Shown one piece after another: positions 1 through 9,109 of a DNA stretch of 64,000 bases (positions are counted from its first letter, which is position 1; every line of letters starts with the position of its first letter). The notes under the pieces are model-generated. The model ran no database searches and was not told the origin of the DNA. It was given only the letters and a program-made list of their open reading frames with translations. The position numbers and the translations under genes are program-made. This DNA is from Polaribacter dokdonensis (lineage in GTDB: Bacteria > Bacteroidota > Bacteroidia > Flavobacteriales > Flavobacteriaceae): the NCBI RefSeq assembly GCF_024362345.1, contig NZ_CP101505.1, positions 1,136,001 to 1,200,000 on the forward strand, written 5' to 3'.

Positions 1-3000
1 ATCGATTTAGATGATGACAATGATGGTATTTTAGATACAGATGAATTTAGCTGTCCTACAGTAGCATCTGGTTCAATTGTATCTTTTATAATTGACAGTA
101 AGCCACAAACTACTTCTAGTAAAACTGTAAATTCTTTTTCTAACTCAGCATCACCTTTTTCTCAAAATACATCTTACACACTTTCTTACGGAACAAGCTT
201 AGGAAAACGTTTAGAAGGTTTTGAGTTGAGCTCTGGTAATATCATTAAGGTAGATGAAGATGCATCTGTAGGTAATATTACATTTAGAAGAGCTACAAGT
301 GGCTCTGCTCCTACCAATCAAATTATTTGGATCGAAAACGATGGTCATACAAACACAACGAACGCAACCCAATTACATACTACAGAAGTAAGTAATATGG
401 CTGAAACTTTTTCTCACGGATTTTATAATGTTGGAAGTGATAATGTTTTTGATAATAGCACATCTTCTCAAAACAACAATAATATAGAAAGAGTAGATGT
501 AGTTTTTGATGATGGATATTTCATCAACTCAAACAACAACCAATATGTAACTGTTGGTGAAAGAGGAAAAAACAATTTTATTGATATTGCAATTATTACA
601 AGTATAGACAGTAATGGAACACCAACTTCTTACAGTTCTGTTTACAGAGTAACTACAGCCTCTATGACAACCATAGAAAAGTTACCCTCTACAGTTTTAA
701 GAAAAGAAATTTCTGATACTGAGTTTAGACCAAGTACAGCACTAAATCAAGATGTAGCAATAAGAGCTGTTACATTCGCAGATTTTGGAGTTGCCAATGG
801 CACTACCATTTATGGTTATTCAATTTTTCCTCCAGATTACAATACTTCTAATTTATTAGATTGGACAACTTTTCCGACAAATACAAACTCATCATTGGGT
901 GGTTTAGATTTAGTTTTATTTAATTATTTTTCATCAGATTGTATTTATAGAGATACAGATGGTGATGGTTTGCCTGATAGTAAGGACACAGATTCAGATA
1001 ATGATGGTTGTCCAGATGCTATAGAAGGTTTAGGAGCATATACATCATCAGAAGTAAACAACACTTTAGCAGGAGGTAGTAATGGTGGTAGTTTATTAAA
1101 TTTTCCACCAACAATAAATAATAATGGAATTCCGACTGCTGTTGGAACAACCATTGGTGGTAATGAAACTTTTGGCCAAGCAACTAGCACTAATGTAGTT
1201 ACAGCCGAACAAATTAACATAACTATATTTCCTACGAGTACAACAGTAAATAAAACTGATAATGCCACGTTTACTGCTGGAGCATCTTCCATATCTACTA
1301 CAACTTTTGTTGCTGGTTCTCCAGATTACACAATTCCTCCAGGTACAAATACATCTGGAACCTTGAGTTACAAATGGTTTAAAAATAGCGCACCAAGTAC
1401 AATTTTATCAACAGCAACTACTTTAAATATAAATGCTGCAACTATAGCAGATATTGGAGATTATACATTACAAATTATAGGAGTTGATAACAATTGTCCA
1501 GAAGAAGTTGTTTTTACATTATCTGTAAATGACACACCAACTACTGTTGATGATACTTTTAGCGTAAATGAAAACAGTTACAACAATAGTTTAGATGTTT
1601 TAAATAATGATACTTTTGGTAATGATGGGCCTAATACTGGCACAATAGTATTACCAAGTGGAAGCACAGCTAATGGAGGCACTGTAACAGTAGATGATGC
1701 AGGTACTCCAAACGATCCTACAGATGATAAAATTTTATATACACCATCTGGTTCTGCTGCAAATGATAGTTTCACTTACACTATTATTGATAGTAATGGA
1801 GATACTTCAACTGCAAATGTTAATTTAAGTATAAGCAGTGTTGTAGATTGTAATGATAGCCCAACAGCTCCTGCACAAGGTTTTAATGTGTTTGTAGAGC
1901 AAAATATGAATGTAAAATCAACAGAAACTAAAGGAAGTGTTGCTGTTGGTAGAAATTTAAATATTAAAGGAGACTATAATGTTGCTACAGATGATTGTGG
2001 AGATTTTGATACAAATGGACTAAAAACAGGCCTTTTAGTTGGTAACAAAGTAAACTATCCACTAAATACTGTGATTAACACTGCTGATGATATTTGCAAT
2101 TGTGGAGATCCTACAATTGTAAATAATGGAAGTTTTGAAACTGGAGCAGTTACAAATACTTGGACATTAAAAGACGAAGCAGATATTCCAGGTTGGTATA
2201 CAACAGCTACTGATAATAAAATTGAAATTTGGAAATCTGGTTTTCAGGGTAAAAATGCACAATCAGGAAATTATATTGCAGAAATTAATGCAAATCAAAG
2301 AGCTGCATTATATCAGGTTATTTGTGCAGAACCAGGCTCAGTTTTAAATTGGTCTATTTGGCATAGAGGAAGACGTGGCATTGATGTTGCCAATGTAAAA
2401 ATAGGAGTTTCTTTAAACTCAGCTAGTATAGAAGAAACCATGAGTACAGATCAAAATGCTTGGGTAAATTATACTGGTTCTTACACTGTTCCTGCAGGTG
2501 AACACACTGTATATTTCGTTTTTGAATCGGTATCTAGTCAACCATATAACAATTTATCTTATGGTAATTTGATTGATAATTTTGAAGTTACCAAAACAAC
2601 AACAGGAACATGTCCTGCAGGAGGTTCAAATCCTAATGGATTATTAACAGTTGTCAACCCAAATTACTATACTAAAATTGGTAAAAGCAGTGGTTCAGTT
2701 GCTTGGTATTTTGATGAGCAGAATGCAGCTGCAAATATGAGAGTAACTCCAAATGGAACTTATAATTCTTCTTCAAGAATTCAAATGAATAATAACTCTC
2801 CAACTTATGGAGTAAGTTCTGGTAATAATCCAGTTTATGAAATTAATTTAATAGACTTTTCGAGTGCATTTCAAAGCTTAAGAGCCAATGGTACAAACAT
2901 GGCTTCTAATACTAATAATGCAACATTAGAAGATGATAATTCAAACCCAATTACTAATACTACCTTAACTAGTCAAACAGAAATAATTTTAAATAATGGT

Positions 3001-5631
3001 GTAAATTATTTAAACGTAACTGGTTCAGATTTAAATAGTGTAGATGGTTTAACCTTCAAAAATTCACCTTCTGCCAACAAAGTTTTAATTGTTAATGTAA
3101 ATGCTCCAGGTAATTTTAATTGGGATGTTTGGGAACAAATTGGAATTACATCTGCAGAGAGTCCTTTTATATTATATAATTTTTTCAACTCAGATAAAGT
3201 AAATATTAGAGGTACAGAAGCTATTTATGGTACTATTTTCGCACCATCTTCTAAAATTAGAAAAGTAAACAATAAAGAAGATATCTATGGTCAAGTAATT
3301 GGTAAAACTTTCACACATGATGGAGGTGTTATACATTGTAACAAATTTGCTGCAACAAGTACTTGTCCTACTTTTGTTGGTGTAGCACCAAGTTCAGGAT
3401 TTGATATTAACGTTAACCCACAATGTTTTGTGGCAAATGACTTTTCTTTTACAAATACAACCCAAATAATTGGAGTTCCACAACCAGAAGCACCTATTAC
3501 CTACTCTTGGGATTTTGGAGATGGAACTACAAGCACTTCAATGGATGTTAGTAGTAAAGTATACTCAAATCCAGGCACTTATACTGTTGCATTAACAGCA
3601 ACTAATATTTATGGTACAAGTACATACACAGAACAAGTAACTGTTTTACCTGTTTTAGAACCAATTGTAAGCGTTGTAAATTTACCATCGCCAACAGGTA
3701 AAATTATAAAACAATATACTATAGATAATGCAAGTTCATTTACAGATTTCTCATGGACACTTCCTGGTAATGGCTCCCAAAGTGGACCTGGTTTATTACA
3801 AAACCAAAATCCAATAACTTACGAATTTACAAATCCAGGCATGTATACCATTTCTGTAACTGCTACAAGTAATGATTGTACCACAACTATTGATGTTCCT
3901 GCTACAGTAACTTCAGGCGAAGTAACAGGAGGTAATTCTGGAGGAGTTGAGTCTGAGTCTTTAGGTGATGCTATTTCTAAAATTTATGTAGGTAGAAAAA
4001 AGAATTCTGTACCTACTACTTTCGTAAAATCTGACGCAAATCTTTACAACAAAGCTAAGATGAAAGCTGAGCAGCCTTACCAAGGTAAAGGTCAAACTAT
4101 GTTAGACATGTTCCCTACTGAGTTAGTAGCTGGTAATGTAGCTAATGTAACCTCTCCTACTGATATCTTAGATTACACTGTAGCTGATGAAGTATTGTCT
4201 GTAGATTTCTCTTTAGATGGTAAAACAAAAGGTGTAGTATTAGGAGTAAAAACTTCTGATAAAATCTATAACCATACCAAAGCTTCTTGTGATAGATTAA
4301 GAGGTGCTGAGATTTTAAACATTCAAACTGTACAGTTAGAAGGTTACAACTTCTTAATGCAAGGTATTAAGCAAAGAAATGGTGTAGTAGAATACGCAAT
4401 CTCTTTTGCAACTGCTAAGAATAATAATGATACAAATTATACAATTCAAACTAACTGGTATGTTAACAACTACATCAAATTTAATGATGTGTATAACTTC
4501 CAAGTTTGGACAACTAATCCTGCTGATACTCAAAAATTAGTAGTAGATATTTTAAACAACTTAAAAGCATTTATTCCTGTAACTCAAACAGAAGTGCAGA
4601 AAGTACCTAAAACGTATGCTGCTAAAATCTCTAGAGAGAAAAACGAGTTGGTAGTATTATTAAGAAGTACTCAAAAAGGTTTAAACACTGAGATTTCTAT
4701 GGAAGAAATCTACTCTGAGACTGCTAACAATGTGAAGTTTAGATATAACCCAGTAAACACTGAGTTAGAGCAAACATTAAGAGTAGATATTGCTGATGGT
4801 TATGAATATGATGGTTTAGTAAAAGTTGATGGTGAAGTAGAAGATGCTTTTTATCATGCAGATGGTAACTGGGGATTAGATTTCGATGCTAGCTATACTA
4901 AAATTAAAGATTACTTTGTATCTAATAGTTTTGATAGAACTTATCAAGATGATGAGCATGCAATCAATAGAAACGTAGCACTTAGAGCAACAAGTGACTT
5001 TGATTACCTAACATTATACAAATCTTTATTACCTGGTACTTTAGCTGCTGATTATTCTGAATACAACTATTTATCTTTCACTGCTAAAGGTTCTGGACTT
5101 ATTGAATTAGGTTTAATTAAAAAATCTATCGAAGATTGGAAAGCACAATATAGAGTTATGGTAGATTTATCTGAAGAAGAGCAAACTTATTATGTTCCTT
5201 TTGACATCTTTACATCTAGTGCTAGTCAAGAAAATTTAACAGCTGAAGATTTAACAACATTATTATTTACCTTCTTACCTGTAGAGGCCCAAACTAAAGA
5301 ATTAGATTTAACAATCTCTGACGTGAAGTTTACCAAAATTGCAGTAGAAGATCAAATTGTAAATAAAATTGAGAAGTTCGAAAACGAATTTATGGCATAT
5401 CCAAACCCTTCTCAAGGTAATGTAAACTTGTTATTATTTAGTCAAGTAGATACTGAAGCAACTGTTACTTTAACAGACATTACTGGTAAGACTATTTACA
5501 AAGAAAACGTAAACTTAAATACTGGTAAAAACGAACTAGACTTTAACTTTAAAGTTAAAACTGGAGTTATGTTACTTAAAGTAGCTAGTAAAGAAACAAA
5601 CTATGGTACTTCTAAAATTATTTTTAGATAA
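1..5631 (+). CDS. Giant secreted multidomain protein with T9SS C-terminal sorting domain (5' end outside window)
   Basis: The frame is open from base 1, so the gene starts upstream; the TTG at 226 is only an internal codon. 1876 residues are visible. In order (visible-residue numbers): a calcium-binding thrombospondin type-3 repeat at 1-15 (DLDDDNDGILD) and another at about 318-343 (DTDGDGLPDSKDTDSDNDG); an Ig-like stretch; a cadherin-like domain at about 517-614 (SVNEN, LNNDT, FTYTIID); a choice-of-anchor A type domain from about 616 (GFNVFVEQNMN) to 1123 (AIYGTIFAPSSKI), interrupted at about 708-870 by a beta-rich module beginning NNGSFETG; two PKD domains at about 1135-1217 (WDFGDGT) and 1221-1305; a conserved C-terminal region from about 1317; and a type A T9SS sorting domain from about 1796 (YPNPSQGN) to the end. 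Inference: a cell-surface or released adhesin-like protein. Function and substrate are not evident. Confidence 0.9.
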   Translation: MDLDDDNDGILDTDEFSCPTVASGSIVSFIIDSKPQTTSSKTVNSFSNSASPFSQNTSYTLSYGTSLGKRLEGFELSSGNIIKVDEDASVGNITFRRATSGSAPTNQIIWIENDGHTNTTNATQLHTTEVSNMAETFSHGFYNVGSDNVFDNSTSSQNNNNIERVDVVFDDGYFINSNNNQYVTVGERGKNNFIDIAIITSIDSNGTPTSYSSVYRVTTASMTTIEKLPSTVLRKEISDTEFRPSTALNQDVAIRAVTFADFGVANGTTIYGYSIFPPDYNTSNLLDWTTFPTNTNSSLGGLDLVLFNYFSSDCIYRDTDGDGLPDSKDTDSDNDGCPDAIEGLGAYTSSEVNNTLAGGSNGGSLLNFPPTINNNGIPTAVGTTIGGNETFGQATSTNVVTAEQINITIFPTSTTVNKTDNATFTAGASSISTTTFVAGSPDYTIPPGTNTSGTLSYKWFKNSAPSTILSTATTLNINAATIADIGDYTLQIIGVDNNCPEEVVFTLSVNDTPTTVDDTFSVNENSYNNSLDVLNNDTFGNDGPNTGTIVLPSGSTANGGTVTVDDAGTPNDPTDDKILYTPSGSAANDSFTYTIIDSNGDTSTANVNLSISSVVDCNDSPTAPAQGFNVFVEQNMNVKSTETKGSVAVGRNLNIKGDYNVATDDCGDFDTNGLKTGLLVGNKVNYPLNTVINTADDICNCGDPTIVNNGSFETGAVTNTWTLKDEADIPGWYTTATDNKIEIWKSGFQGKNAQSGNYIAEINANQRAALYQVICAEPGSVLNWSIWHRGRRGIDVANVKIGVSLNSASIEETMSTDQNAWVNYTGSYTVPAGEHTVYFVFESVSSQPYNNLSYGNLIDNFEVTKTTTGTCPAGGSNPNGLLTVVNPNYYTKIGKSSGSVAWYFDEQNAAANMRVTPNGTYNSSSRIQMNNNSPTYGVSSGNNPVYEINLIDFSSAFQSLRANGTNMASNTNNATLEDDNSNPITNTTLTSQTEIILNNGVNYLNVTGSDLNSVDGLTFKNSPSANKVLIVNVNAPGNFNWDVWEQIGITSAESPFILYNFFNSDKVNIRGTEAIYGTIFAPSSKIRKVNNKEDIYGQVIGKTFTHDGGVIHCNKFAATSTCPTFVGVAPSSGFDINVNPQCFVANDFSFTNTTQIIGVPQPEAPITYSWDFGDGTTSTSMDVSSKVYSNPGTYTVALTATNIYGTSTYTEQVTVLPVLEPIVSVVNLPSPTGKIIKQYTIDNASSFTDFSWTLPGNGSQSGPGLLQNQNPITYEFTNPGMYTISVTATSNDCTTTIDVPATVTSGEVTGGNSGGVESESLGDAISKIYVGRKKNSVPTTFVKSDANLYNKAKMKAEQPYQGKGQTMLDMFPTELVAGNVANVTSPTDILDYTVADEVLSVDFSLDGKTKGVVLGVKTSDKIYNHTKASCDRLRGAEILNIQTVQLEGYNFLMQGIKQRNGVVEYAISFATAKNNNDTNYTIQTNWYVNNYIKFNDVYNFQVWTTNPADTQKLVVDILNNLKAFIPVTQTEVQKVPKTYAAKISREKNELVVLLRSTQKGLNTEISMEEIYSETANNVKFRYNPVNTELEQTLRVDIADGYEYDGLVKVDGEVEDAFYHADGNWGLDFDASYTKIKDYFVSNSFDRTYQDDEHAINRNVALRATSDFDYLTLYKSLLPGTLAADYSEYNYLSFTAKGSGLIELGLIKKSIEDWKAQYRVMVDLSEEEQTYYVPFDIFTSSASQENLTAEDLTTLLFTFLPVEAQTKELDLTISDVKFTKIAVEDQIVNKIEKFENEFMAYPNPSQGNVNLLLFSQVDTEATVTLTDITGKTIYKENVNLNTGKNELDFNFKVKTGVMLLKVASKETNYGTSKIIFR

Positions 5632-5646
5632 AACCTAAGCAAGACA

Positions 5647-5725
5647 TCAATAGTCGAAATAATTTTTAGGGGTATTAATTTAAGACTATTGATCCCAAGA
5701 GCTGACGTAAGTCAGCTCTTTTTTT
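5647..5725 (+). ncRNA. Structured RNA element, copy 1 (3' UTR of the T9SS gene)
   Basis: Starts 15 bases after the stop codon. TCAATAGTC (5647-5655) pairs perfectly with GACTATTGA (5684-5692). The helix continues inward (5657-5663 with 5674-5681, one bulge) to a ten-base loop TTTTAGGGGT at 5664-5673. CCCAAG follows the helix at 5694-5699, then a terminator hairpin. The same architecture, with identical loop and CCCAAG but different helix bases, recurs at 39831-39905. GGG in the loop could pair with the downstream CCC as a pseudoknot. There is no TAnnTTTG box just upstream (only the weaker TATTTTTA at 5619-5626), so this copy is probably the 3' end of the T9SS mRNA or processed from it. It may belong to the flavobacterial Flavo-1 RNA family; I cannot verify that here. 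Confidence 0.65.
5698..5725 (+). terminator. Rho-independent terminator after T9SS gene
   Basis: A perfect 9-bp stem AGAGCTGAC / GTCAGCTCT with a GTAA loop is followed by a run of T. It forms the 3' end of RNA element copy 1. Confidence 0.9.
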
Positions 5726-5787
5726 ATGGAAATTATGTTTTCGATTTCAATAAAAACCTTCGTATTTTTACATTATAAATTTTTAAC

Positions 5788-6435
5788 ATGGCTAAAGACT
5801 TAAGTAATTACAGAAAATCTTATGACAAACAAGAACTGCTAGAAAGTAATTGTCCAGAAAATCCAATGGAACTTTTTCAGACATGGTTTAAAAATGCTGA
5901 TGATTCTGAAACCGTAGATGAAACCAATGCTATGAATATTTCTACGATAGGCAAAGATGGTTTTCCTAAGAATAGAATTGTACTTTTAAAGAAAATAACT
6001 TGGGAAGGTTTTATCTTTTATACAAACTACACTTCTGAAAAAGGGCAAGCTATAGAAGCAAATAATAATATCTGCTTATCGTTCTTTTGGCCAGGATTAG
6101 AACAACAAATAATTATTAAAGGTAAAGCCGAGCATTTAGCCGAAAATTTATCTGATGGTTATTTTAAATCTAGACCAGATGGAAGTAAACTTGGAGCTTG
6201 GGCTTCAAACCAAAGTACAGTAGTATCATCTAGAGAAGAGCTAGAAAAAAACTTAAATATGTTCGAAAGAAATTTCGAAGGCAAAGAAATACCAAGACCA
6301 AAACATTGGGGAGGTTATTTGACAAAACCAATTTCTATAGAATTTTGGCAAGGAAGGCCAAACAGATTACATGATAGAATAAGATATACCTTACAAGAAG
6401 ATTTTTCTTGGAAATTAGAAAGATTAGCCCCGTAA
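5788..6435 (+). CDS. pdxH: Pyridoxamine 5'-phosphate oxidase
   Basis: This FMN-dependent enzyme oxidises pyridoxamine or pyridoxine 5'-phosphate to pyridoxal 5'-phosphate, the last step of vitamin B6 salvage in the cytoplasm. Its 215 residues match the usual family length. Visible family features are the FMN and substrate segments GFPKNRIVLLKK and FYTNYTSEKG, the FFWPGLEQQ strand, and the C-terminal signature WGGYL...IEFWQGRPNRLHDR. The ATG lies about 20 bases after a TATTTTTA element that resembles a weak -7 box. A SixA-like phosphatase gene follows 31 bases downstream on the same strand, with no obvious functional link. Confidence 0.95.
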   Translation: MAKDLSNYRKSYDKQELLESNCPENPMELFQTWFKNADDSETVDETNAMNISTIGKDGFPKNRIVLLKKITWEGFIFYTNYTSEKGQAIEANNNICLSFFWPGLEQQIIIKGKAEHLAENLSDGYFKSRPDGSKLGAWASNQSTVVSSREELEKNLNMFERNFEGKEIPRPKHWGGYLTKPISIEFWQGRPNRLHDRIRYTLQEDFSWKLERLAP

Positions 6436-6466
6436 ATATTTATATTTACAATTCAATATCCGCCAA

Positions 6467-6955
6467 ATGAAAACATTATATATCGTTCGTCATGCAAAAT
6501 CTTCTTGGAAATATTCAGGAATAAATGACATAGACAGACCATTGAAAAAGAGAGGTATAAAAGACGCTCACTTAATGTCTAAAGTACTTAACAAAATGGT
6601 TGATAAACCAGATGTTTTTATCTCTAGTAGTGCAAACAGAGCTTTGCATACAGCTGTAATTTTCTGCGAAAACTTTGGTTTCCCTCATTTTAATCTTCAA
6701 ATTAAAAGGCAATTATATAGTTTTAGCGATGGCTATCTAGTTAAGACCGTTAATGCATTAGATGATGGATTTAATTCTGCTATTATTTTTAGTCATGATC
6801 ATGGTATTAATACCTTTGTAAATGAATTTGGAAACAGACCAATTGCACACGTTACAACTTGTGGTATAATTGGTCTTAAGTTTAAAGAAAAACATTGGAA
6901 AAATATTCGCAGAGGAGAAACTTTTTTAGTTGAATTTCCAAAAAATCATAAATAA
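6467..6955 (+). CDS. SixA-like histidine phosphatase family protein
   Basis: A 162-residue protein of the histidine phosphatase (phosphoglycerate mutase-like) superfamily. The phosphohistidine-forming RHAKSSW motif is at residues 8-14, and the second catalytic histidine lies in FSHDHG. The short length and the RHAKSSW form match the SixA branch, which dephosphorylates phosphohistidine on signalling proteins, though many relatives have unknown substrates. Only 6 bases separate it from the downstream Ppx/GppA gene, so the two are co-transcribed. A pairing of SixA-like and polyphosphate or ppGpp phosphatases hints at phosphate-related housekeeping; that is inference. Confidence 0.85.
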   Translation: MKTLYIVRHAKSSWKYSGINDIDRPLKKRGIKDAHLMSKVLNKMVDKPDVFISSSANRALHTAVIFCENFGFPHFNLQIKRQLYSFSDGYLVKTVNALDDGFNSAIIFSHDHGINTFVNEFGNRPIAHVTTCGIIGLKFKEKHWKNIRRGETFLVEFPKNHK

Positions 6956-6961
6956 ATTCCC

Positions 6962-7858
6962 TTGTTAGACATAAAAAAATACGGAGCTATAGATATTGGT
7001 TCTAACGCAATACGTTTGTTAATTGCCAACGTTATTGTAAAAGATGAAAAAGAAACGCAGTTTAAAAAATCATCTTTAGTTCGTGTGCCAATTCGTTTAG
7101 GAGCAGATGCTTTTGTAAATGGTGTTATAAGTGAAGAAAACACCACAAGAATGATAGAAGCTATGAATGCTTTTAAATTATTAATGAATGTTCATAAAGT
7201 AGAACGATATAAAGCTTGTGCTACATCTGCAATGAGAGAAGCCTCAAATGGAGCTGAAGTTGCTAAAAAAATTGAGGAAGAAACAGGTATTAAAATCGAT
7301 ATTATTGGAGGTAAGGAAGAAGCTAGTATTATTTCTTCTACAGATCTAGATGAACTAATACAAGGTAATAACTCATATTTATATGTAGATGTTGGTGGAG
7401 GAAGTACCGAATTTACAGTATTTTCTGAAGGTAAAATAATCACCTCTAAATCTTTTAAAATGGGTACTGTCCGTTTATTAAACAATAAGAAATCTGTAAA
7501 TAAAGAGATTTTTGCCAATGTTGAAAAATGGATTCATAAAAACACCAAAGACTTAAAGAAACTATCTCTAATTGGTTCTGGAGGTAATATCAACAAACTT
7601 TTTAAAATGTCTGGCAGAACAGAGGGTAAACCTATTTCATACATTTATTTAAATGCTCAGTATCAATTCTTGAAAAAAATGAGTTATCAAGATAGAATTG
7701 TAGAACTTAGCTTAAACCCTGATAGAGCTGATGTAATTATACCTGCTACTAAAATCTACTTATCAGCAATGAAATGGAGTGGAGCCAGAAAAATATATGT
7801 TCCTAAAATTGGACTTTCTGATGGTATTATTAAAAGTTTGCATTACAACAAACTATAA
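6962..7858 (+). CDS. Ppx/GppA phosphatase family protein (exopolyphosphatase)
   Basis: A 298-residue protein of the ASKHA-fold Ppx/GppA family, which hydrolyses inorganic polyphosphate or pppGpp. Diagnostic segments are AIDIGSNAIRLLI near the N-terminus (phosphate 1 loop), VDVGGGSTEF (phosphate 2 loop, about residue 140) and IGSGGNINKL. The short single-module form, without the C-terminal HD domain of long Ppx proteins, is usual in flavobacteria. The start is a TTG at 6962: no in-frame ATG lies between the upstream stop and the first conserved strand. Polyphosphatase and pppGpp phosphatase activity cannot be told apart from sequence here. Confidence 0.88.
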   Translation: MLDIKKYGAIDIGSNAIRLLIANVIVKDEKETQFKKSSLVRVPIRLGADAFVNGVISEENTTRMIEAMNAFKLLMNVHKVERYKACATSAMREASNGAEVAKKIEEETGIKIDIIGGKEEASIISSTDLDELIQGNNSYLYVDVGGGSTEFTVFSEGKIITSKSFKMGTVRLLNNKKSVNKEIFANVEKWIHKNTKDLKKLSLIGSGGNINKLFKMSGRTEGKPISYIYLNAQYQFLKKMSYQDRIVELSLNPDRADVIIPATKIYLSAMKWSGARKIYVPKIGLSDGIIKSLHYNKL

Positions 7859-7895
7859 AATATAATATTTCCTAAAAATTTATAAATGTTTTTAG

Positions 7896-7903
7896 TACAT
7901 TTG
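7896..7903 (+). promoter_or_regulatory. Predicted -7 box TACATTTG for the OmpA-family gene
   Basis: An exact match to the Bacteroidota -7 consensus TAnnTTTG, 48 bases before the chosen ATG at 7952. No clear TTTG is seen at the expected -33 spacing. Confidence 0.5.
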
Positions 7904-7951
7904 GCACACTGTATTTACTATAAATAAAGACTTTGACTAATGTTTATCCCA

Positions 7952-9052
7952 ATGAAAAAAATTCTATTTAGTGCAGCTTTCATGTTGTTAGCAACTGTTG
8001 CTTTTGGACAAGATTTACCCGATAATCCAGAACCAGGAAAGTGTTATGTACGTTGTAAAACTCCAGACATTTATAAAAACGAAACGATTAACGTAGCTGT
8101 ATCACCAGAATATAAGAAAATTGTTTCTTATCCTGCAGAGTACGAAACCATTCAAGAAAAAGTTTTGGTTAGAGAAGCTGGAGAAGAAATTTTAATTGTA
8201 CCTGCTGTTTGGGGAACTCAAGAAGTTACCTACTATGAAAAAGAAGATGGTACAAAAATAGAAATAGAAAAAGCTAGTTTTTTACAAGGTTTTGAAACTG
8301 TAGAAACTAGAGCAGCTACTGCAAAATGGGAAATGAGTGAAAAATTACCAGATTGTGAATCTAGCAATCCAGATGATTGTAGATATTGGTGTTATAAGCC
8401 AGTACCTGCAGAATTTAAAACTATGCCAGTTGAAAAATTAGCAAGTGATGCTAAAGTAAATAAGATTCGTATTCCTGGTGTTACAAAAACTTACATTAGA
8501 AAAGTAATGGTTAAGCCACCATCTACTTCTATTGTAAAAACTGAGCCAGAATATAAAACAATTACAAAAACAACATTGGTTAGAGATGCAAGAACTGAAG
8601 AAGTAATTGTACCTGCAGTATTTAGATCTATTACAAAACAAGTGTTAGTAGAAAAAGGAGGTTTATCTTCTTGGAAAGCTGTAGATTGTTCTTTAATCGA
8701 TAATACTCCTTTACCAATTAACTGGGATTTTTCTAGTGCAACTTTAAACGAAGGTGCAAAACAAATTATAGATGCAAGATTATTACCAATTGTTAAAGAT
8801 GGTGTAGCTGTATTTATTGAGTCTCATACAGATATGAGAGGTACTAAGAGAGATAATCAAGAATTATCTGATAGAAGAGCTAAGGCTGTTACAGATTACT
8901 TAATTTCTAAGGGTATCAATGCAACTCAATTATATGCTAAAGGTTTTGGAGAAACAAGATTATTAAACAAATGTGCTGATGGTGTTGTTTGTTCTGAATC
9001 TGAACATGCAGTAAACAGAAGAACTACTTTTAGAGTAGTGAATCAAAAATAA
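7952..9052 (+). CDS. OmpA family outer-membrane protein
   Basis: A 366-residue exported protein. An upstream in-frame ATG exists at 7940, but the ATG at 7952 begins a standard signal peptide (MKKILFSAAFMLLATVAFGQ), so it is preferred. The middle carries two related beta-rich blocks in which VSYPAEYETIQEKVLVREAGEE-like and YKTITKTTLVRDARTEE-like segments repeat (each ending EE, then IVPAV). The last 120 residues are an OmpA-like peptidoglycan-binding domain: INWDFSSATLNEGAK, IESHTDMRGTKRDNQELSDRRA and GFGETRLLN, ending with the usual NRRTTFRV. It probably tethers the outer membrane to the cell wall. It is transcribed alone, between a -7 box and a bidirectional terminator. Confidence 0.88.
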   Translation: MKKILFSAAFMLLATVAFGQDLPDNPEPGKCYVRCKTPDIYKNETINVAVSPEYKKIVSYPAEYETIQEKVLVREAGEEILIVPAVWGTQEVTYYEKEDGTKIEIEKASFLQGFETVETRAATAKWEMSEKLPDCESSNPDDCRYWCYKPVPAEFKTMPVEKLASDAKVNKIRIPGVTKTYIRKVMVKPPSTSIVKTEPEYKTITKTTLVRDARTEEVIVPAVFRSITKQVLVEKGGLSSWKAVDCSLIDNTPLPINWDFSSATLNEGAKQIIDARLLPIVKDGVAVFIESHTDMRGTKRDNQELSDRRAKAVTDYLISKGINATQLYAKGFGETRLLNKCADGVVCSESEHAVNRRTTFRVVNQK

Positions 9053-9073
9053 AATTAAAAGCAAAGCATAAAA

Positions 9074-9105
9074 AAAACCGAAGTAAATTTTACTTCGGTT
9101 TTTTT
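9074..9105. terminator. Bidirectional terminator between convergent genes
   Basis: Stem AACCGAAGTAAA / TTTACTTCGGTT is flanked by A-runs on one side and T-runs on the other. It serves the OmpA gene on the plus strand and the thioredoxin-like gene on the minus strand. Confidence 0.88.
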
Positions 9106-9109
9106 ATTT

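Noticed and set aside
945..1292. Minus-strand frame of 115 codons inside the T9SS gene
   Set aside because: It lies antisense to a clear multidomain protein and has no family resemblance; it is a by-product of the biased plus-strand codons.
7901..7920. Sigma-54-like TTTGGCACACTGTATTT before the OmpA gene
   Set aside because: The -12 part lacks TTGC, and the overlapping TACATTTG is a better explanation.
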